Assembly (NCBI GenBank): GCA_033557465.1
Contig: CM066032.1
Location: forward strand, 61,726,955-61,790,954
Length of the DNA: 64,000 bases
Source of the DNA: Ichthyophis bannanicus
Taxonomy: Eukaryota > Chordata > Amphibia > Gymnophiona > Ichthyophiidae
Reading direction: 5' to 3'
In this document: in pieces, positions 31,355 through 41,344 of the stretch
How positions within the stretch are numbered: the first letter of the stretch is position 1
Layout of the letters: every line of letters begins with the position of its first letter
Made by a program: the position numbers and the translations under genes
The notes under the pieces: model-generated
The model's input: the letters and a program-made list of their open reading frames with translations, nothing else
What the model was told of the DNA's origin: nothing
The model's database searches: none

Positions 31355-32894
31355 GAGGCCCCATAAATTCATCTAGAGGGCTTACGGCACTAGCTGTCGG
31401 CGCTTGTTGGGGCGTTTTCTAAGGGGTGTTTTTCAAGGGGTTTATCTGCTCCTTGTGAACCCCTTAGGAGCACATTGGGAGCAAGTATAGATCTGCGGAG
31501 CTGCGATGCCCAGCAGTAAAAGAAAGAAAAAAACCTCCTGTGTCTGTTTCAGCTGGTGGCCCTATGGATAAGCATGTAATATCTATGCCGGTTCTAACAA
31601 CACCACGTACTGTTTCGTTTGACCCCCTCTGCTGAGGGTGCGAGTCTTAGCTCCCCTGAGCGTACACCTCCTCTTCCTCCTGTTTTTTTGGAATTGCCTG
31701 GTGTGTCTCAGTCCTGTTGGAGTTCACAGAAGAAAGTTGTGCTCCCCAAAATGGTATCTTGGTCGGAGCCCTCTATTCCCTCTAGTGACTCACAAGTTTC
31801 CTCTGTTTCTCTTCTGGATATTTGGCATGTGGTCAATCGTACTGAACGGATTCTTGCTGAGACTGTTTCCTATTTATGTCAGTTTACTAGGGACACGGTT
31901 CTTAAATTTCAGAATATTGATAGATTGGAAGTTTGAGTTCTTCTATTTTGAATATGGATACGCAGGTCAAATCGTTTTCTTCATTTCAGTCTGCTACTAT
32001 GAAAGATAGTTCTATTATGTATCAAAAATTAGAGAGTTTAGAGAATATGTCTAGGTCCAAGAATTTAAGAGTTTTAAATTTTCCTTGTAGTAGTTTACTT
32101 TCTCCACTAATACTGTTTAGGAAGTATTTAAAAGATGTTCTCCTCCTTCCAACTACTGATGTTTTAGTGTTTCCTAAATGTTATTATATGTCTTCTAAAA
32201 CTGTATCTTCAGTATTGGGGGAAGGGGGAGCACCTGTTCTTGAGGATACAAATGGGTTTAACTTGACTGCCTTCTTGGAAGACTCTCAAGATATTATCTC
32301 CACTAGAGCCACACTATTAGTAACCCTGGTTTCTGAAGAAGACAAAGTTTCTATCCTTAAAGCTTATTTCCGTAGAAAGGATAATTTGTATTGTGGGGAT
32401 AGGGTGTCTATTTTTCCAGATGTATCTCATTCAACACAAGTATGCAGGAAATCTTTTCTAGCTCTTAAGCCTAGAATTCTTGCCCTAGGCGCTACTTTTT
32501 TCTTGCGCTACCCTTGTAAATGTTTAATATCTTTTGGGGATGATAGGTTTGTATTTTTGTCATCTCCGGACCTGGAAAGGTGGATTCTTGATAAGGAAAA
32601 GGCGCAGTGACTTTCTCCTTTCCTTCTGATATTATGATGTTTGATAATTCATCAGGTGGAGGGAAGGTATAATAGACGGCTGATTTGTGTGGTTGGGACA
32701 CCCTTCCTTCGGGTTGGTGTTCTTGCCTTGTTTTTCTTTGTTATTAATTGCTTAATGGTGTTATATTCCCCAAGACGTGGGCTAATGTACTTGCTTTCAT
32801 TTTCTTGATATTTATTTTCATAGTTGATGTAATTTTGTTTCTCTATACTCTGAATATTGTATAGCTTTTGAAAATTCTAATAAATAGAATATAC
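31355..32894 (+). mobile_element. ORF1-only L1-like element, main part
   Basis: Continuation of 23893-24000. It has a 5' leader (31355-31506), an ORF1 region in broken frames (31507-32610), a 3' region of about 280 bases and an AATAAATAGAATATAC-like end. There is no trace of endonuclease or RT. The total length without the inner L1 is about 1.65 kb, within one 15-base target duplication. It resembles the half-LINE (HAL1) type of L1 derivative described in mammals, mobilised in trans. Confidence 0.72.
31507..32610 (+). pseudogene. ORF1 protein of the ORF1-only element, broken
   Basis: An ATG at 31507 followed by a lysine-rich start, with early stops. A second open part (31619-31936) ends in a coiled-coil-like segment (V-V-N-R-T-E-R-I-L), and the third part (31933-32610) holds S-K-N-L-R-V-L-N-F-P, an RRM-type start, then F-R-K-Y-L-K-D-V-L and the C-terminal domain (F-P-D-V-S, K-P-R-I-L-A-L-G-A). 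At least two frameshifts. The family is L1/Tx1-like; it is clearly different from the ORF1 at 30313. Confidence 0.7.
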
Positions 32895-32909
32895 TAAAAG
32901 GTTACATGG

Positions 32910-33217
32910 AACGATTAACTTATGTACATGGAAAGAGTAACTTATATACAAAAATATAGGATACATGCATTGTTGGGCTATATACAATGTGAGTGTAGAA
33001 TGAGATTTGATGAGTTGCTTTTATGGATGTTAGCAATGGAGCGGGTTGCGAGAGGGGTCAAAATATTTGGTGAAGAGGTGGGTTTTTAGGTATTTGCAGA
33101 AGGTATAGAGGTCCGATATGCTTCTGATTGAGTCCAGGAGTGTGTTCCAGATGGTATGTAGAGTTCGAAGGATCATGCACAGGCTTGTTGGTTGGTTTTT
33201 AATCTTGTGTTTTGTAG
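32910..33217 (-). mobile_element. L2 LINE 3' part, right of the ORF1-only element
   Basis: Minus-strand coding at about 33050-33210 gives I-W-N-T-L-L and F-C-K-Y-L-K-T-H-L-F, the L2 C-terminal signature in degenerate form. It continues from the tail at 23834-23892. Confidence 0.7.
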
Positions 33218-33225
33218 CGCTATAC

Positions 33226-33419
33226 CAGGGGTGGGCAATTCCGGTCCTGGAGGGCCGCAGACCAGTCAGGTTTTCATGATGTCCATAATGAATATTCATG
33301 GACCTATTTCCATACAATGGAAGGCAGTGGATGCAAATAGATCTCATGAATATTCATTAGGGACATCATGAAAACCTGACTGGTCTGTGGCCCTCCAGGA
33401 CCGGAATTGCCCACCCCTG
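33226..33419. mobile_element. Palindromic hAT-type MITE
   Basis: Starts CAGGGGTGGGCAATTCC and ends with the reverse complement. The two halves pair over nearly the full length (194 bases), with a centre near 33310-33335. Flanking 8-base duplications CGCTATAC and CGCTACAC (33218-33225 and 33420-33427, one mismatch), together with the CAGGGGTGGGC end, are typical of hAT elements. No coding capacity. Confidence 0.88.
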
Positions 33420-33482
33420 CGCTACACAAATGTGCAGTAGTAGTAGTAGCAGCCTGTTGAGGCTGGATATCAGGTGGGAGAG
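33418..33482 (+). repeat. Inverted repeat, left copy, at fragment A4
   Basis: L2-type tail (GCGCTACAC, AAATG, then (TAG)n) followed by a 30-base stretch that matches, in reverse complement, 35434-35514 at about 85 percent by eye. The two copies enclose DIRS fragment A4. Confidence 0.6.
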
Positions 33483-35433
33483 TGGTCTTTGTGGATTTTC
33501 TTCTTGGTCGGTTGGGCTGCAAGATGAGCACAAGAGGTATCAAGGAAGATCCTGATGAACGCTAGCTGCTGCAAGAGCTGGAGGTGGGACTTCAAGTAGT
33601 TGACCACAAAACTGAAACCCTGTATGGTAAGTGCAGACGACTGCCGGACACTGGCTGGCATGGAGGCCTTGATCAGCCAGTTGACCAGATATGGAAAGAC
33701 ACAGAACCTCCCCCCCCCCCCCCGGTCCTGAGAAACCCGTCAAAACCCTGCACCCAGCTTGGGCTGGGAGGGGGTTGGGCCTTCGGGGTCTTCTCTCTCC
33801 ACTGGAGGCAGGGTTCTGCGCCTTAGGCTTCATCTGTGGTTGGGCTGGGAAGTACTGGTGCGAGCACGGATAGAAGGCCTTCTTGATATGATGCCTCTTC
33901 TACGCTTGGTCCGCGGTCTTCCTGGAAAGCCTAGTGAGAGTCACTGCTCTTTCTTCAGCTCCTCGGCTTTTTCCTCCAAGGGCTTGCCAAAGAGGTTCTC
34001 ACCCTAGCAAGGGACATTAGCGATCTTGTCCTGGACCTATTGCTCCAGGTCTGAAGACTGTAGCCATGCCATTGGGCGACGCCCACAGCCACCACTCAGC
34101 CAGTGGATTCAAAGGCATCACAGGAACCACGCACCATGAACTTCGAGCACTCCTTGCCATGAACCACGAGGTCCCGAAGGGACATGCGATGGTCCTCTGG
34201 AATAAGAGTGGCAAAGCCCTTCAGGTCCAGCATAATATCCTTAAGGAACATGCTCATATAGGTCTGGAAGGCCAGAGTCCTGGCAATCAGCATGGATCCC
34301 TGGAAGCACTCCCTCTTACCTCGACAACCTAATCACTATGCAACCACACAACAGGAACAGAAGAACCATAAATCTCAACACTCTCTGTGTTCCGATCAGC
34401 ATAAGAACTGTCAAAGCAGAAACAAGCAATAGAGCATTCACATATACAGCACCAATCCACTGGAACCAACTCCCACACGAGTTGCGACTGACAAATAATT
34501 TGAGTGAATTCAGAAGGAAACTCAAAACCCACTTATTTCAGGCTCACTACAACCCGACCTAAGTGCGACACCTTACCTCAACGAGATGGCTTTTGCCTGC
34601 AATGACGGCATTTGGAATACCGGTATGTAATCTTGTATATATGTATATTTTAGGCCCCTCCCACGCACCTACAATCAAATGTATTTTTAGATTTGTGAGC
34701 CCCAATCCAATGTATAATGTATCTAATTGCTATTTCCTATGTTATGTAAATCATTGCCCAATCGAAATGTGTATCTTAAAAATCACTGTATTGTACGATA
34801 CATTATGATTCTGTAAAGTAAACCGCTGCTGATCGTAGGAAGCAGCGGTATACAAATGTTTACTAAATAAATAAATAAATAAACTATGATGGAATTGTGG
34901 AGTAACTGCGGCTTTTCAAACCCCTGTGCCTTCTGGACCTGGCAAAGGGAATTGGGCAGGCAGCTGTTGACAGGCAGCAAGAACGGTGCCTCCCAAATCT
35001 ACAGCAGCAGCCGCTGTAGGGCATGGTGGACGGGAACCGTCAATGCCTCCCGAGGGCTGAGAGGTATTGGAGGAGTTCCAGTTCATCCGCCCTTAGTTCC
35101 TCCTCAGACTCCAGAGAAAATAGAATGGCCTTTGGTCATGTCCCGAACAAAGTCCTGGAAGGACATGTCCTCCGGGGGTGACTTGCTTCACTAGGGTGGA
35201 GGCAACAGATTGGACCAAAGGTCCAATGCCATTGATTCTGCCTTGGACCCTCATTCTGATTCTGAGAACAAGTCAAAATATTATCAAATCTCCTCATCCT
35301 GCCCGCTCTGTGGCTTGGGAGAGGGAAGACGTCAATAACCTTGTGCCACCCAGCATGCTGAAGGCGGTGCCCCTGGGCCTCTGACTCCAACACACTGGAG
35401 AAGGACATGGCTTCGGCGACCGGAGTCGATATC
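33483..35433 (-). mobile_element. DIRS family A fragment (A4), internally deleted
   Basis: Minus-strand pieces: an RT segment just after the catalytic box (33680-33483, F-V-V-N-Y-L-K-S and F-L-D-T), an abrupt join in a run of cytosines at 33709-33723, then the Gag C-terminus and core (about 33735-34314 and 34886-35433), with the core string E-C-S-K-F-M-V-R-G. The L2 at 34315-34885 splits Gag. There are no termini and no recombinase. Many stops. Confidence 0.75.
34315..34885 (+). mobile_element. L2 LINE 3' end inside A4 Gag
   Basis: Frame 34338-34562 encodes the L2 C-terminal end (S-N-R-A-F-T-Y-T-A-P, H-W-N-Q-L-P, F-R-R-K-L-K-T-H-L-F). The tail hairpin (ACCGCTGCT...AGCAGCGGT, 34822-34850) and (TAAA)n end at 34885. 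Strongly 5'-truncated. Confidence 0.8.
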
Positions 35434-36002
35434 GATCTCCCACCTGATTTCCAGCCTCAGCAGGCTACTACTGCTGCTGCTACTACTACTACTGAACATT
35501 TGTATAGTGCTATAAGACGTACTCAGCGTTGCACAGACACTTGTAAAAGATGGTCCCTGTGCATCAGAGCTTACAATCTAGTCAAGACAGACAAAACAGT
35601 ATTTGTAGACATAGAGACATCTAGGGGGAATGGTAAGGAAACATGAAAGAGATCAGGTGATTCAAGATCCGAAAGCGACAGCAAAGAGGTGAGTTTTCAG
35701 CCTGGATTTGAAAAGGGTCAGAGGTGGTGCCTGATGTACAGACTCAGGTAGTTTATTCCAGGCATAAGGAGCAGCAAGGTGAAAGGAGCGAAGTCTGGAG
35801 TTAGCAATAGAAGAGAAGAGTACAGATAGAAGCGATTTGCCAGAACAGTGAAGATTCTGAGGAAGGGTGTAGGAGAGATAAGAGAAGAAAGGTAGTGAGG
35901 AGCTGCAGAGTGAATACACTTATAGGTCAGCAGGAGAAGTTTGAACTGGATGTGGAAACGGATAGGAACTGAATGAAGTGACTTGAGAAAAGGGGTAATA
36001 AG
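35434..36002 (-). mobile_element. L2 LINE 3' end with TAG tail, right of A4
   Basis: The (TAG)n-type tail reads (CTACTA)n at 35458-35487 on the plus strand, followed by the end segment (AGTGCTATAAGACG) and, at about 35670-36000, minus-strand coding for the L2 C-terminus (A-W-N-K-L-P, F-K-S-R-L-K-T-H-L-F). The element resumes at 37666 beyond two CR1 insertions. Confidence 0.72.
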
Positions 36003-36375
36003 AACATAAAATATGCCATACTGGGTCAGACCAAGGTCCATCAAGCCCAGTATCCTGTTTCCAACAGTGGCCAATCTAAATCATAAATACCTAGCAGTTT
36101 CCCCAAAAGACACAGGTTCTACAATGCTTGTATTGGGTCAAGCAGTGATATTCCAGGTCCCTTTTAATAATGGTGTATGGACCTTTCCTCCAGGAACTTG
36201 TCCAAACCTCTTTTAAACCCAGCTACACTAACAGCTTTTACTACATCCTCTGGTAACAAATTTCAGAGTTTGATTACACGCTGCATGAAAAAATATTTTC
36301 TCTTATTAGTCTTAAATAGTTTACCCTGTAGCTTCATTGCATGTCCCCTAGTCTTTCTATATTCTGATGACATAA
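36003..36375 (-). mobile_element. CR1 LINE 3' end, left part
   Basis: AACATAAAATATGCCATACT and TGGGTCAGACC begin the reverse complement of the CR1 3' end. Minus-strand homology continues to about 36370, where a plus-strand CR1 is inserted; it resumes at 37490 to 37665. Confidence 0.75.
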
Positions 36376-37489
36376 AGCCTTTGACACTGTTCCTCACAGG
36401 CGACTTATAAACAAACTGAGCACCCTAGGGATGGACCCTAAAGTTACTGCTTGGGTAAGAAATTGGTTGGGTGGGAGGCGACAAAGGAGTACAAGTAAAT
36501 GGAGCTCACTCTGAGGAGAAGGATGTTATCAGTGGTGTGCCCCAGGGATCTGTCCTTGGTCCGATTCTTTTTAACATCTTTGTTAGTGATATAGCGGAAG
36601 GGCTTTCAGGTAAGGTTTGCCTCTTTGCGGATGATACCAAAATCTGCAATAGAGTAGACACCCAGGAAGGGGTAGATAACATGAGGAGGGATCTAGCTAA
36701 GCTTGAAGAATGGTCTAGAATTTGGTAGCTGGGATTTAATATTAAAAAATGTAAGGTCATGCATTTGGGCTGCAGCAATCCAAGGGAGCAATATAGTACA
36801 GGGGGTAAAGTACTTTTGTCCACTAAAGAAGAGCGGGACCTAGGCGTGGTTGTGTCTGATGATCTTAAAGTAGCTAAACAGGTAGAAAAGGCGACGGAAA
36901 AAGCTAGAAGGATGCTTGGGTGCATACGGAGAGGAATGGCTAATAGAAAAAAGGAGGTGATAATGCCACTGTATAAGTCTTTGGTGCGACCTCATTTGGA
37001 GTATAGTGTGCAATTCTGGAGACCGCACCTTCAAAAGGATGTGAACAGGATGGAGTCGGTGCAGAGGGTGGCTACTAAAATGATTAGTGGTCTTCATTAT
37101 AAAGCATATGAGGACAGACTAAAGGATCTTAATATGTACACCTTAGAGGAAAGGCGGAATAGAGGTGATATGATTGAGATGTTTAAATACCACCGTGGCA
37201 TAAATGTTCAGGGAGAGAGCCTCTTTCAATTGAAAGCAAGTTCTGTTACGAGGGGACATGGGATGAGGGTGAAGGGAGATAGATTCAGGAGTGATATGCG
37301 GAAATATTTCTTTACGGAAAGAGTAGTGGATCCGTGGAATAGTCTCCCAGTGGAGGTGGTAGAGATGAGGACAGTAACTGAATTCAAAAAAGCATGGATC
37401 TCTAAAGGTAAAAAGGGGACTGTTGTAGTTGTTATGGAAGGACAGACTAGATAGGCCATGTGGTCTTTTTCTGTCATCATATTTCTATG
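36376..37489 (+). pseudogene. CR1 LINE, RT end and C-terminal domain, inserted in another CR1
   Basis: 5'-truncated. From 36376 the sequence encodes a degenerate F-D-T-V-P-H-R-like start, then G-V-P-Q-G-S-V-L-G-P and the catalytic F-A-D-D (36471-36728 frame). A TAG at 36726-36728 ends that frame. The remainder (36759-37454) is open: E-R-D-L-G-V-V-V-S-D-D-L-K, P-L-Y-K-S-L-V-R-P-H-L-E-Y, T-L-E-E-R-R-N-R-G-D-M. It ends in the CR1-type repeat tail ATTTCTATGTTTCTA (37478-37492). Very like the copy at 62502. Confidence 0.85.
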
Positions 37490-37665
37490 TTTCTAACTAC
37501 GTTTACCCATTCCACTCCATTCATTAATTTATAGACTTCTATCATATCTCCCCTCAGCAGTATCTTTTCCAGGTTGAAGAGCCCTAAACTTTTCAGCCTC
37601 TCTTCATAGGGGTATCCTTCCATCCCCTTTACCATTTTGGTGGCTCTTCTCTATCTTTTCTAATA
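37490..37665 (-). mobile_element. CR1 LINE, right part of the minus copy
   Basis: The string ATCATATCTCCCCTCAGCAG is the reverse complement of the codons for L-R-G-D-M-I, part of the CR1 C-terminal domain. It continues the fragment 36003-36375. Confidence 0.72.
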
Positions 37666-37925
37666 ACGCTGCACAGCAGAGTGTTGAACAGATTGAAGGG
37701 GAGAGAGATGATTCAAAGGGAGACCAGCAAGGAGTAGTACTTTAGTCAAATCAGGAGGTGACTAAGGAGTGGATAAGTGTCTTAGTAGTATGTTCAGAAA
37801 GGAGTGGATGAATTTTGTTGATGTAATAGAGAAAGAAACAGCAGGTTTTAACTATCAGTTGGCTGTGTGTGGAGAAGGAGAGAGGGGAGTCAAAGACGAA
37901 CCCAAGGTTGTGAGCTGAGAGACAG
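37666..37925 (-). mobile_element. L2 LINE segment upstream of 36002
   Basis: Minus-strand coding H-N-L-G-F-V-F-D-S-P-L-S-F and T-K-T-L-I-H-S-L-V-T-S matches the L2 segment after the RT. This is the 5'-ward continuation of 35434-36002, separated by the CR1 insertions. Confidence 0.68.
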
Positions 37926-40595
37926 GAATGGACCCGGGTAGGGCAGTAATGTTCTAACGGAGAGCATCTTGAACTTCTCCTGCACTTTTTTAGGTTCCGC
38001 AGGTCAAGGATGGGCCAAAGGCCCCCTGTCCACTTTGGGACAAGGAAGCATCGGGAGTAAAACCCCTGTCCTCGGATGAGTGGTAGAACTGGTTCCACCG
38101 CACCATCCTTGAGGAGACCTGCGAGCTCAGGAGGGCCTGGTGCTGGTGAAGCCGACCCAGCTCTCCGGGGAAGTATGGAGGAGGGGCCTAGTCCAGATGG
38201 AGAAGACAACCCTCCTAAATGACCTGGAAGACCCAGGCATCTGTGGAGATGAACTCCCACCTGTGGGAGAAATGGACCAGATGCTCCCCGATGGACAACC
38301 GCCCTGCCAGAGGACAAGAGGCAATGCCGATGGCATCAAAACCCCAAGGGTGGCTGAGCCGGTGCCAGGGAATGGATCTTGGGACCATTCGGCTTACGAG
38401 GACCGTGGACTGTGGTCGTTCCCTGACCACTGTGAATGGGGGTCGATGCCGGCAGATAGGCTGGGTAGCCCCTGCACGGGAGCCTCTTCCGATGGAAGAA
38501 AGGCTTCTTGCTCTGCTTCTTCCTGGGGAGGGAGGAAGTTTTCCAGGAGAGGCAAGTAAGAGTCATGTACTCCGTCTCGATCTCTGCTGCCTTATCCTCC
38601 ATGGGCTTGTCGAATAGTTGTTCCCTGAGGCAAGGGACGTCTAGCAGCTTTTTCTGGACCCAAGCCTGCCAGAGGGCTCCAATGCCAGCCACCGCCACCC
38701 AGGCGGAAGACTCAAAACTGTCATACGCTGCTCGCGAGAGGTACATTGAGCATTCTCCGACTGACTTCGAGAGGGCCTGAAAACATCGGAGATGGACTCC
38801 ATCAAGACCCACCGCAAAGCCTCAGAGCTCTGTAGCGAGATTGCAGAGGAAGATCCAAATGTATAATTGGTAAACTTGGATGCGGCATGACAGCGTGGAG
38901 CCCTGATAAACATTGCGCCCGATGACGTCGAGGGTACGAGACACTCTGCCTGGAGGGACTGACAAATGAGTCTTCGGGCTCTTCAACTTCTGCATGGCTG
39001 ATTTGACCATCATCAAGGTGTGGGGAAGCTGGGCTTTCCGAAACCCCGGGCCCCACTGGACCCTATACATAGTGTCTAGGCGCTTGCTCATGATAGGGAC
39101 AGAGGCCAGTGGTCTCTCACATGCGGAGTCGTCGTCTGTTCAGGATGTGAGGAACCGGCACCGAGAGAGCCTCTTTCAGAGGGGCTTCATATTGCAGAAT
39201 ATCAAGTTCCTCCAACGTGGGGCTCGTCCTCTGACTCGGTGGTGAGCGCCAGGGCCCGTGCCATGTCCCGGATGAACTCCAGAAAGGAGGTGTCCTCGGG
39301 AGGTGACTGCTGCCTCTGGGTCGGCGGGGAAGAGTCTGAGGGGAGGTCTCCCTGTCAGACTCCCACTCCGAGTAGTCCGTGGAGGACTCAAGGCTCGAGA
39401 TGGACTGGTGACCTACACTGGATCTCCAAGGCCAAAACTTGCCCAGAGCTGGAGGTGCTTGCCCGAGAAGATCTCACACCCGAGGATCGGGACGGAGATC
39501 GAGACCCGCACCAAGGATCCTCACGAGGCTTCTGGCTCTTGGAGGTCACTGCAGCAACCTGGAGAATCCTCAGGGTTGAGGTCCCTGCAGTCTCGAGGTG
39601 CGTGCCGGCAGGGCCGGGCACCAGTGCCTGCTAGGTAGCGAGGAACGCAGAAACACTGTGCTCCAGGGCCTGCATCTGGGCTTCCCACTCAGGAATGGGG
39701 CCCTGCAACCCAGATGCCGGAACGACTGGATCGGTTGTCGAGGAGGAAAGGAGGTCCTCGCCGGGACGATCCTCGGGAGACCAGGCACCTTCACCATAGG
39801 CCTCCATATCAGTTCAAGGTAACTTACTGGGCCGCTCTCTCCCCTACTCCAGAGACTGCCGAGAGACCGAGCCCATGACCTTGTGGCTGCCTTCTTCCGC
39901 TCGTGTTCGGGCGATCCCTAGTCAGTGCCGCTGGGCACCGGGAGGAGCCTTGGGAGACGTCAGAGGTTGCGGGGCTGAAGAGCGGTAGGCTACCAGGGAT
40001 ACCGGGGCTGCCTTATGGAAGAGATCATCCAGCTTCTGCTTATGACTCTGGATGGCCTTGGAGGGCATCTTCTTACAGAGGGAGCGTAGCTCCGGGTCAT
40101 GGTTGGCTCCTAGACACCTGAGACAACAGTCATGGATATCCGTGAGCGACATGTTTTTTCAACACCGATCACATTTCTTAAAACCGGAGGCCACTGGGGT
40201 AAAAAGAACCCCTGCGAAGTTGAAGATCCTTGACGCGGCCAGCGGTTAAAAAGAGCACAGAAGTGCGGTAAAAAGACAAAAAAGGCAAAAAGAGAAACCC
40301 CCCAAGACCAAGGCCGAAGCATAGGTGCTCGAGAGGCAGAAAGAGGACCGGCGAAGGCCGGAGAGCAAAAACCAATGGAAACAGAGAAACGTTTTCTGGG
40401 GATGAAGCGCATGTCCGAAGGGGTCAGCAGAAAAAGGGAGACTGAGTAAGATGGCACTTTAGGGCAGAAAGGGAACCATGTATGCATAGTGGCATTCTCA
40501 AAGGCTTTCTTTGAAAACTGGGGAAATGCTTCATGCGGGCTCCGTCAGTGCCGTCACCCATATGTGAGGACTGACTCCCTGCTTAATCCTGGAAA
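37926..40595 (-). mobile_element. DIRS family A fragment (A5), 5' half
   Basis: Keeps the right terminal end (about 40447-40595, ending CCTGGAAAA), Gag in broken frames (about 40152 to 38290; C-L-R-C-L-G-A-N-H at the start and M-Y-L-S-R-A-A-Y-D in the core) and the start of RT (about 38230-37950, G-L-W-P-I-L-D-L-R-N-L). The catalytic RT box, RNase H, recombinase and left end are gone. More diverged from A1 than A2 is. Confidence 0.75.
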
Positions 40596-40803
40596 ACTGA
40601 GAATTACGGTGAGCTCAATATCTTTGGCACAAATATCACTCTGTTGATTTGCATTAACATTATACAACTATCCATAAGGATTGTAAGGATAAATTAGACT
40701 TTACTAAGAGAGTACGTCAGGTCTAGGATTGCAACCTCAACGGCTAGAACTGCTGCATTATTTTATACTGTGAAATATTTGTTTACTAATGAAACCAAAC
40801 CTA
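40596..40803 (+). mobile_element. L2 LINE, part left of DIRS C
   Basis: Plus-strand linker coding of an L2 (A-T-S-T-A-R-T-A-A-L-F-Y-T-V-K at about 40728-40772, between endonuclease and RT). It continues at 59060 beyond DIRS C. Confidence 0.6.
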
Positions 40804-40849
40804 GGTTAAATTAGACTTACCTGCTAATTGTAGTTCCTGGAGTAGCTCC

Positions 40850-40968
40850 AGTCTAGTCCCGGAATCCTTGGGTTGTCAACCTCATCCAGCAGCTTTGGAG
40901 ACTGAGAAACTTCACTGTTGTGATGTCACTGGTATATAAACACTGGCTCCTCCTCTTCCCACCAGTTA
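40850..40968 (+). promoter_or_regulatory. DIRS C terminal repeat with CRE-like and TATA-like elements
   Basis: Within the left terminal repeat, TGATGTCAC (40921-40929) is followed by GGTATATAAA (40931-40940). The inverted copy in the right terminal repeat (TATA at about 58953-58959, TGACATCA at 58964-58971) points into the element on the coding strand and can serve as its promoter. The left copy points inward too and could drive antisense RNA. Function is inferred from sequence only. Confidence 0.6.
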
Positions 40969-41221
40969 ACCTATTGACAAAGGAGACTCACCGGAGCAAC
41001 AAGTAAGTAGCTACATAAATTATCTGGGCAAACATGCCGCCCGAACAAGAAAAGATCCAACTATACACAGAAAATGTTTTCGGGTTTTTTTTTTTTTTTT
41101 TAAATTTAACTTACCGACTGCGCCAGGAGATCCTCCCTCCCCAGGAAAAGAAGGGAGACCCGGCTTACCTGTAACCATGCGCTTGCTTCAGGCCACCTAG
41201 CACCATCCAACTCGGGTGGGA

Positions 41222-41320
41222 CCCGGGACTAGACTGGAGCTACTCCAGGAACTACAATTAGCAGGTAAGTCTAATTTAACCTTCCTGATCGTCCCTCCAG
41301 TCTAGTCCCGGAATCCTTGG
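41222..41320. repeat. DIRS C internal complementary region
   Basis: Joins the reverse complement of the left end and that of the right end at about 41280. The plus strand holds CAG|GTAAGT (CAG at 41262-41264), CTAAT, and a pyrimidine run ending CCAG at 41300, which looks like a 36-base miniature intron. Confidence 0.88.
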
Positions 41321-41344
41321 GGATGTAACAGAGCAGTGAAACAA

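Noticed and set aside
31300..31506. Possible host exon or promoter near 31.3-31.5 kb
   Set aside because: It lies inside the ORF1-only element between its 5' part and ORF1 and is best read as leader of that element.
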